Positions 61,201 to 64,000 of a stretch of DNA of 64,000 nt are shown here, in pieces. The stretch is from Steromphala cineraria (Eukaryota; Mollusca; Gastropoda; Trochida; Trochidae). Location: assembly GCA_916613615.1 (NCBI GenBank), contig OU744724.1, positions 32,809,607 through 32,873,606 of the forward strand. The letters run 5' to 3'. The notes beneath the pieces are model-generated. The model was given only the letters and a program-made list of their open reading frames with translations, did no database searches and was not told the origin of the DNA. Positions within the stretch are counted from its first letter, which is position 1. Every line of letters begins with the position of its first letter. The translations under genes and the position numbers were made by a program.

Positions 61201-64000
61201 ATGTCCATCTCTGTCTGCAGGATGACCGGGGAGGGGGGAGGAGCAGAGAGGGGAGAGGGGAGACTGAAGGGGATAGCGCAGGTGGTTGCTCCCCCTCACC
61301 CCTCCGTCTCGGGGGTTCTCATCATAGTCACTGAGGTGAGTACTCTTGGTGTTGTCTTGGTAGGTTTCATAGCTCACTACGGGCTTCTTATACCTTTCAT
61401 TGTTGCTAATGGCCGACATATTGCCCATATATATACTCTTGGTCTTTGGATATTTCATTTCTCTTTAACATTCTTTATCATAGTTACTATTGCCCATGCT
61501 GGGCTCATTAGCGACTCATTTACCTTTAGGTCCATCAGACTGAAGAGTGATAATTTGTTATCAAATTAAGAAGTTATTCCAAAGTGACCTTGAAAGTTTA
61601 ATGAGCTATAATCATTCTTTAAAAGACTTATGACGTTGAACACTAATTTTCAGGAAGAAAATTCCTTTCCTCCGGATTTTGCTATTAAATAGATATTTGA
61701 ATTTAGATTACTTCTTGGCTGATAAAGTTTATTCTTGACTATTCAGAGTTGATGTATATTTGCCAAAATGGGAAGAAAATGTTTGTTGTCACTCTTCAGC
61801 AAATCTGTGAACATTGTTTATTCATTTTATGCATGTTATAACTGTTAGCCATAGTTCAGTGCCAGTTAATAGTTTCCTGTGCTCCTGTCACCAGTAAACC
61901 TTAACTCCCATCCCTTTAACATTACACTAATGTTACCTTTGGGCTCCAGTAAACCTTAACTCCCATCCCTTTAACATTACACTAATGTTACCTTTGGGCT
62001 TTGTGAAAGGTGACCCTGATATTCAAAGGAACAGTTTTATTGTTGACTGTGTAATCTAATATGTGTATTTGTGCAGGTTGTTGAGTGTGGACACTTCTGG
62101 GCCCAGTACTACTCAGATGAAGCCATCCAGCGTCTGCGCTTTGTGCAGGACTCACTCAACAGTCCCGGGGTCATGCTGCAGGTACTGGTCTTATATACCA
62201 GCTTTCCCACCATAGCCAGATTCCCCTGAGGAAAATAAAGCAGTTTATCCCCTGAAAAAGCTACTATGTTGCTGTTTCCCCCCGGAGGAAAAAACAGATT
62301 TTATGCTTTAAGTCAAATTTATCCCCATGATATGTATATGCAACATATGTAAATACAGTAGAACACGGATATAGCTAACACTCGGATATAGCCCAAAAAA
62401 ATTCAAGTCCCGTCCCTATATAATATCATTAAAATTATATGCGTATAGCGAACACCGGATATAGCGAACTAAATTCTTTGGTCCCTTGGATTTCGTTATA
62501 TCCGAGTTCTACTGTATATAATATAAGTGTAAGAATTATGGAACTGGTGAATAACCTAATAACGGATTTTTTTTTGTCTCTTATATGTAAACAATAGATA
62601 ATTTGAAATGGGAGGATATACAATACAAACTAATATCTTAAGCTTATATGCCCATTTACTAAATGGTAACAAATGGACTCCTTATTGTTGATTAATAAGT
62701 CCCAGTGGCATAACATGCAGTGACCATTGCGCTGTTATAGTTAGAACATGGATCTTACGGTGTGTCAGGGGAGAAAAACAGCTATAAAGCTGGAAAACTA
62801 ATGGGGCTACCTTACCCCTGGGGGAAAAGGGCTATATGGTAACTTCTCTGGGGGAAAATTCTACTATGTAGCCCCTTTCCCCAGGGGAAATTTGGCAAGG
62901 TGGAAAACCTACTATATTACACCGGCACTCACTGGCTTTCTCTCAGGTGTTGTGTAGTGTGTTCATGTGTCTTGACCCTAACCCCATTTTAGAAAATGTG
63001 TACTAGCATTTGATAAATTCAACAGTGCTAATGTTTGTTCTTGAGGACACGCAAACCCTGGCGTGCACTATCCTTCTCAAGTTCTATGTCCCAATTTGAC
63101 ACTCTTGAAAACTGTCCAAGTCTTCATGTGTTATCTTTACTTTTATATAAGAGTGCACAGTATCAATGTTAGTGTAACAGTGTGTACTGCTATATTCATG
63201 AAGAATTTATCAGAGACTGTATCCTGCCTTATCTTAAACTGTGAAGACAATCATGAATTTGATTTGAAATCAATGAAGTCAATAAACTAGAGTGTACATT
63301 CTTTTTCACCAATAAACAACTTAAGAGCTATTAATTTATCAGGAGTCTGTACATTCAATATTGTCATCAAGATTATCACAGGACTGTAGCCTTCCTCTCT
63401 GTCCTCAGGCAGTGGTGGGAGTCCTGAAGCCTGGCAGCTTCTGTGTGACCATCTACCAGGACGAGAGTGTTTCCTTCTACCGCGCCAGGATAGTGCAAAT
63501 TCGGGAGAAAGATGTACAGGTATGGGAATTTACAGTAGTAAAAAGGTCTCAGGTAAACAAGACTCAATGTAATGCTGTACAGGTGCTCGCACATAAGTAG
63601 CAGAATAATTCCCTCGTACTGCAGGGAAATTGTAATTAAGTTCACAAATTGTAGCACTTTATATTTTGATTTCATTCAAAGGTCATACATACCGATTTCT
63701 CTCGTCCTTTGACGAAAACTTCGTACCCAAGTGTCTTTATGTATAAACATCATATATGAACGTTTGTATGGTCAGAATTGTCAGCATAACCACCTTTTCT
63801 ATCACTGATGTAGAAGCAGTTTAGCATGTTTTGCATTTCAGGTTTTTGTTTTAGGATTTAAACTAGGATATGATTTTCTTTTAACCTCACCCAAAATTAC
63901 AAAAAGTTGATATTTTCCTATTCCAGGTGTTCTTTGTGGACTACGGCAATATGGAATGGGTCTCAAGGGAACACATACGAGCCCTACCAACCAATCTGCT
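37097..64000 (+). CDS. TDRD9: TDRD9, DEAH RNA helicase with Tudor domain (3' partial)
   Basis: I traced 27 GT-AG exons with matching phases, giving about 1,033 codons before the window ends; the vertebrate family is near 1,380 residues, so roughly a quarter remains outside. TDRD9 (Drosophila spindle-E is its relative) is a cytoplasmic germline ATPase of the piRNA pathway. Visible helicase motifs are Walker A GSTGSGKT (about 173-180), DEVH (272-275), SAT (305-307), FLPG (406-409), TNIAESSITVPD (461-472) and QRKGRAGR (508-515). HA2 and helicase-associated segments follow. A Tudor domain starts near 938 (ECGHFWAQYY) and contains FFVDYGN (1011-1017). The N-terminal LDDIDDWFKIGK matches the conserved TDRD9 start, which fixes the first exon. 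All catalytic residues are intact, so the gene appears functional. Introns hold many mobile elements and a 500-N gap (intron 9). Confidence 0.96.
38396..38480 (-). repeat. Fragment of the TAGCTCATC repeat
   Basis: TTTTAGCTCATCTGACCTG and a duplicated block GAGGATTAT(C/A)AATTGTAGC. One end of the family seen at 26396-26818 and 54786-55035. Confidence 0.45.
38755..39607. mobile_element. 853-bp element nested in the CACTG element
   Basis: Ends CATTCTCTCTC...CAGAGGCA and, from the right, CATTCCCTCCCCACAGAGGCA, with an exact 8-bp duplication AGTAATTC at 38747-38754 and 39608-39615. Related to the 243-bp element at 11499-11741. An 8-bp duplication is used by hAT, P and Merlin elements. No ORF. Confidence 0.8.
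41471..41549 (+). CDS. TDRD9: TDRD9 exon 2
   Basis: Acceptor CTGCTACAG, donor CAG|GTCTTG, 79 nt. Residues 66-92, a charged Glu/Gln/Arg-rich helix (YAEEVRAQEQKQ) at the position of a similar segment in other TDRD9 proteins. Confidence 0.85.
42056..42253 (+). CDS. TDRD9: TDRD9 exon 3
   Basis: Residues 93-158, ending YDGKLPITRKKEQ just before the helicase core. The acceptor is TAGCAG, a NAGNAG tandem: use of the upstream AG (exon from 42053) would add one Gln in frame. Donor CAG|GTGGGT. Confidence 0.9.
42365..42572 (-). mobile_element. Hairpin-ended repeat with (GTCYGTCC)n core, intron 3
   Basis: Preceded by CTTTTTATG, it begins with the imperfect hairpin CCCCCGAATC...GATTCCGGGGG (42370-42393). 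A GTCCGTCTGTCC microsatellite (42409-42470) and an ACTTTAACCTTGGTCATAAC block follow, ending near GCATCCGGGGGCATTCGTG. On the minus strand the GC hairpin lies at the 3' end and is followed by CATAAAAAG, as in the intron-7 element. Confidence 0.65.
42904..43125 (+). CDS. TDRD9: TDRD9 exon 4 (Walker A)
   Basis: 222 nt, phase 0 at both ends. Residues 159-232 with motif I GSTGSGKTT and motif Ia TQPRRIAAVSVARR; ends at CAG|GTAATG. Confidence 0.96.
43547..43669 (+). CDS. TDRD9: TDRD9 exon 5
   Basis: Residues 233-273 (TTGVLREKL, then FTHVILDE). The exon stops after Asp-Glu of the DEVH box at GAG|GTTCAT, a poor donor. Read-through would encode VH and then a stop within ten codons. Confidence 0.93.
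44203..44283 (+). CDS. TDRD9: TDRD9 exon 6
   Basis: 81 nt, residues 274-300. It supplies Val-His of the DEVH box (VHERDQESDFALLIVRKLL). Acceptor GTTACAG, donor AAG|GTTAGA. Confidence 0.95.
44670..44831 (+). CDS. TDRD9: TDRD9 exon 7 (SAT motif)
   Basis: 162 nt, residues 301-354. Contains LMSATIDTNLFAHYF (motif III) and the following strand-rich segment; donor GAG|GTGTGT. Confidence 0.95.
45108..45920 (-). mobile_element. Hairpin-ended element with 151-bp tandem core, intron 7
   Basis: Left edge CTTTTTATCCCCCGCCG with a GC-rich hairpin (45112-45143) and CCGTACGTCCGTACG. Five starts at an exact 151-bp period follow (GATATC at 45202, 45353, 45504 and 45655; CATATC at 45806). Each full unit holds ACCTTGACCTCATTTTCAAG, GTCACGG and ACTTTGACC. 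The right edge repeats GGGGGACATAGTATTCCGCTC. The structure resembles the pearl/Helentron-associated elements known from bivalves: tandem core, short palindrome, no ORF. Confidence 0.75.
46055..46106. repeat. (CCTA)n microsatellite before exon 8
   Basis: CCTACCTACCTACCTAT and similar, just upstream of the exon-8 acceptor, where it also acts as the pyrimidine-rich stretch. Confidence 0.8.
46124..46227 (+). CDS. TDRD9: TDRD9 exon 8
   Basis: 104 nt, acceptor TTCGCCAG, donor GA|GTGAGT, phase 2. Residues 355-389, a variable acidic linker (SSEMMDIAVKLIREF) between the two RecA lobes. Confidence 0.9.
46960..47018 (+). CDS. TDRD9: TDRD9 exon 9
   Basis: 59 nt, residues 389-409, with VLCFLPG at the start of RecA lobe 2. 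Donor CAG|GTTTGA is weak, and the split Gly codon joins exon 10 correctly. Confidence 0.92.
47259..47758. other. Assembly gap of exactly 500 N
   Basis: Falls within TDRD9 intron 9 and ends 15 bp before exon 10, whose acceptor (TTCTAG) is intact. The round size suggests a placeholder, so the true intron length is unknown. Confidence 1.
47774..47831 (+). CDS. TDRD9: TDRD9 exon 10
   Basis: 58 nt, residues 409-428 (GYGEISDMFDKL). The corresponding helicase segment in relatives also starts Gly-x-Gly-Glu-Ile. Donor AA|GTAAGT. Confidence 0.92.
48709..48793 (+). CDS. TDRD9: TDRD9 exon 11
   Basis: 85 nt, residues 428-456, with VIPLHSTITQEEQ, the conserved PLHS helicase block. Donor AAG|GTGGGT. Confidence 0.95.
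49000..49181 (-). mobile_element. TTAA-flanked MITE, copy 5 (internally deleted)
   Basis: 182 bp in TDRD9 intron 11 with TTAA at 48996-48999 and 49182-49185 and both family ends kept. The middle half present in copies 1, 2 and 4 is missing, so a deletion derivative or internal loss is likely. Orientation as copy 1. Confidence 0.8.
49653..49710 (+). CDS. TDRD9: TDRD9 exon 12 (motif V)
   Basis: 58 nt, residues 457-476, VILSTNIAESSITVPD. Donor G|GTAAGC in phase 1. Confidence 0.96.
49912..50161. mobile_element. 250-bp palindromic MITE in intron 12
   Basis: The two halves are long inverted copies: left CCAATCCTGTCTAAGGG, right complement CATCCTGTCTCAGGG, then matching GAACGTT, TAATCTGTACC, GATTCGCTC and TATAGCCAATCAAAT blocks. 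It is flanked by the 7-bp direct repeat TGTTGAC (49905-49911 and 50162-50168). Transcribed, it would fold into a long imperfect hairpin. It has no ORF. Confidence 0.75.
50256..50360 (+). CDS. TDRD9: TDRD9 exon 13
   Basis: 105 nt, residues 476-511: VIDFCLTKNLVCD and WASKANCTQRKG, the first half of motif VI. Acceptor CTCTGCAG, donor G|GTCAGT. Confidence 0.95.
50825..54605 (+). repeat. Intron-13 AGGTCA tandem array with hairpin edge
   Basis: Starts with a perfect hairpin (11-bp arms GCAGCCCCGTC, loop TAAG, 50825-50850). Three units of about 432 bp follow, each with ACTTTCAAGGTCAAAGGTCA (at 50991, 51423 and 54209) and a second AGGTCA block. The edge phrase CGGGGCTGCT recurs at 54579, so the array is framed by similar edges in direct orientation. 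The second unit is split by the retrotransposon at 51758-54104. Confidence 0.8.
51758..54104 (-). pseudogene. Dead CR1/L2-type retrotransposon, 5'-truncated
   Basis: Minus-strand ORF2 remnant. The upstream frame (about 54104-53371) carries the pre-RT region. The next frame (53371-51863) carries the reverse transcriptase with fingers motif NYRPVSNLP, LLTLLDLSSAFDTIDH, GVPQGSVLGPILF and catalytic YADD. A one-base deletion near 53385 and another near 52010 (in RRTF/SYSAA) break the frame, and the endonuclease part is missing. A 5-bp duplication ACAAT lies at 51753-51757 and 54105-54109, and the 3' tail is TTAT-rich. It sits in antisense in TDRD9 intron 13. Autonomous activity is not possible. 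Confidence 0.88.
54786..55035 (-). repeat. Dispersed repeat with TAGCTCATC ends, second copy
   Basis: Begins TTTTAGCTCATC and ends GCCTGATGAGCTACAGAGCC; shorter than and inverted relative to 26396-26818. It lies 58 bp before TDRD9 exon 14. Confidence 0.55.
55094..55191 (+). CDS. TDRD9: TDRD9 exon 14 (motif VI)
   Basis: 98 nt, residues 511-543: GRAGRVSKGRVYFMV, completing the arginine-finger motif QRKGRAGR. Donor CAG|GTAGGA. Confidence 0.96.
55660..55791 (+). CDS. TDRD9: TDRD9 exon 15
   Basis: 132 nt, residues 544-587: RCPLETLVLKTKIFNMGEP and APDLDDIERTILNLKE, the winged-helix/HA2 start. Acceptor GACTAG. Confidence 0.94.
56278..56504 (+). CDS. TDRD9: TDRD9 exon 16 (HA2)
   Basis: 227 nt, residues 588-663, with VGALATSYNELNSRYDGELT, the LGHVFALLEECLIIGAALSL helix and RPFKAKLEAYE. 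Donor GA|GTAAGT. Confidence 0.96.
56898..56961 (+). CDS. TDRD9: TDRD9 exon 17
   Basis: 64 nt, residues 663-684: WSLTSMSDCIAILNAYK, the conserved S-D-C-I-A-x-L helix. Donor AAG|GTACAG. Confidence 0.94.
57478..57579 (+). CDS. TDRD9: TDRD9 exon 18
   Basis: 102 nt, residues 685-718: VWDNKKKLQSFKRQGMNER then W..THFIQIRRINE. Donor GAG|GTTAGT. Confidence 0.94.
57630..58338. repeat. 64-bp minisatellite, about 11 copies
   Basis: Unit of 63-64 bp: AGAGAACTCAAGGGGTCAAA, CTCACTCAGATACT, AAGTCCCTGAAGTTCTTATC. The first four or five copies are nearly identical and later ones diverge progressively. It fills most of TDRD9 intron 18, starting 50 bp after the exon-18 donor. Confidence 0.92.
58499..58618 (+). 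CDS. TDRD9: TDRD9 exon 19
   Basis: 120 nt, residues 719-758: VSELVKELSQRLAKFSIQV ... ERLMLK. Acceptor CTTAACAG, donor AAG|GTATGT. Confidence 0.93.
59120..59227 (+). CDS. TDRD9: TDRD9 exon 20
   Basis: 108 nt, residues 759-794: LVMCGAFYPNYFLRGEVDE, the AGAFYPNYF block typical of TDRD9/spindle-E. Donor ATT|GTAAGT. Confidence 0.96.
59795..59904 (+). CDS. TDRD9: TDRD9 exon 21
   Basis: 110 nt, residues 795-831: VKGLPANQGMLYQEKLQRFF. Donor AA|GTCAGT; the split Lys codon is completed by exon 22. Confidence 0.92.
60283..60366 (+). CDS. TDRD9: TDRD9 exon 22
   Basis: 84 nt, residues 831-859: KAFVEFPWKGNELFQNKVHK then GVYIAVKL, matching the KAFVEF block of the family. Acceptor GCTGCAG, donor AG|GTAAGC. 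Confidence 0.94.
60993..61112 (+). CDS. TDRD9: TDRD9 exon 23
   Basis: 120 nt, residues 859-899: LLRIPIEVRMFTKEDGRIV; linker before the Tudor domain. Donor AG|GTAATA. Confidence 0.9.
61221..61335 (+). CDS. TDRD9: TDRD9 exon 24
   Basis: 115 nt, residues 899-937: a Gly/Glu/Arg stretch (GEGGGAERGEGR) and then APPHPSVSGVLIIVTE. The low-complexity insert is probably lineage specific. Donor GAG|GTGAGT. Confidence 0.88.
61891..62001. repeat. 55-bp tandem duplication in intron 24
   Basis: Two near-identical copies of CCAGTAAACCTTAACTCCC ... TTACCTTTGGGCT, starting at 61892 and 61947. Recent duplication. Confidence 0.9.
62077..62181 (+). CDS. TDRD9: TDRD9 exon 25 (Tudor start)
   Basis: 105 nt, residues 938-972: VVECGHFWAQYYSDEAIQRL, beginning of the extended Tudor fold. 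Acceptor TTGTGCAG, donor CAG|GTACTG. Confidence 0.95.
62356..62514. mobile_element. Pogo/Tigger-like MITE in intron 25
   Basis: 159 bp with inverted ends CAGTAGAAC(A/T)CGGATATA flanked by TA dinucleotides (62354-62355 and 62515-62516). Internal repeats of the CGGATATAGC phrase are seen. CAGT.GAAC termini with TA target sites fit Tc1/mariner, pogo branch. Confidence 0.75.
63409..63519 (+). CDS. TDRD9: TDRD9 exon 26 (Tudor)
   Basis: 111 nt, residues 973-1009: GSFCVTIYQDESVSFYRARI, a core Tudor strand with the FYRARI signature. Donor CAG|GTATGG. Confidence 0.95.
63927..64000 (+). CDS. TDRD9: TDRD9 exon 27 (partial at window edge)
   Basis: Acceptor ATTCCAG, then VFFVDYGNMEWVSREHIRAL. FFVDYGN holds the aromatic-cage/DYGN motif that in extended Tudor domains binds symmetric dimethyl-arginine on PIWI proteins. 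The exon continues past 64000. Confidence 0.95.
   Translation, partial: MFFVDYGNMEWVSREHIRALPTNL

Overview
This is a eukaryotic, AT-rich, intron- and repeat-laden window that looks like an invertebrate animal, most plausibly a mollusc (gastropod or bivalve). The evidence is a metazoan-type germline gene (TDRD9) with about 27 small GT-AG exons in the window, CR1/L2-type non-LTR retrotransposon remains, many MITE-like elements, and intronic tandem repeats built on AGGTCA blocks of a style I associate with molluscan genomes. The phylum is an inference. There are no operons, CRISPR arrays or prokaryotic signals.

Layout. 1-5.7 kb is intergenic: a hAT-like MITE, the first copy of a TTAA-flanked MITE family, and a helically phased 10-bp array. 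5782-7561, minus strand, holds a two-exon gene for a 247-residue protein I do not recognise. It has a TATA box, two CACGTG E-boxes just upstream and a probable bipartite nuclear localisation signal. 7.7-36.6 kb is a gene desert in which I can support only repeats: further TTAA MITEs, decayed AGGTCA-type repeats, a TAATGGA-type satellite, a (CAT)n microsatellite, an (ACGT)n palindrome, a 54-bp minisatellite and a CR1-like 3' fragment.

37.1-64 kb, plus strand, is a TDRD9 orthologue (DEAH-box RNA helicase plus Tudor domain; piRNA pathway). I traced 27 exons whose phases all agree. They cover the N-terminus, all helicase motifs, HA2 and most of the first Tudor domain. The gene runs off the right edge, and one 500-N assembly gap lies in intron 9.

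The TDRD9 introns carry many insertions: a 3.25-kb CACTG-terminated DNA element (with an 853-bp element nested in it) in intron 1; two elements sharing an edge hairpin and tandem cores in introns 3 and 7; a TTAA MITE in intron 11; a 250-bp palindromic MITE in intron 12; an AGGTCA repeat array split by a dead CR1/L2 retrotransposon in intron 13; a 64-bp minisatellite in intron 18; and a pogo-like MITE in intron 25. A gene whose relatives silence transposons is thus itself heavily loaded with transposon debris. The best candidates for undescribed material are the intron-1 element, the hairpin-ended intronic family, and the small TATA/E-box gene.
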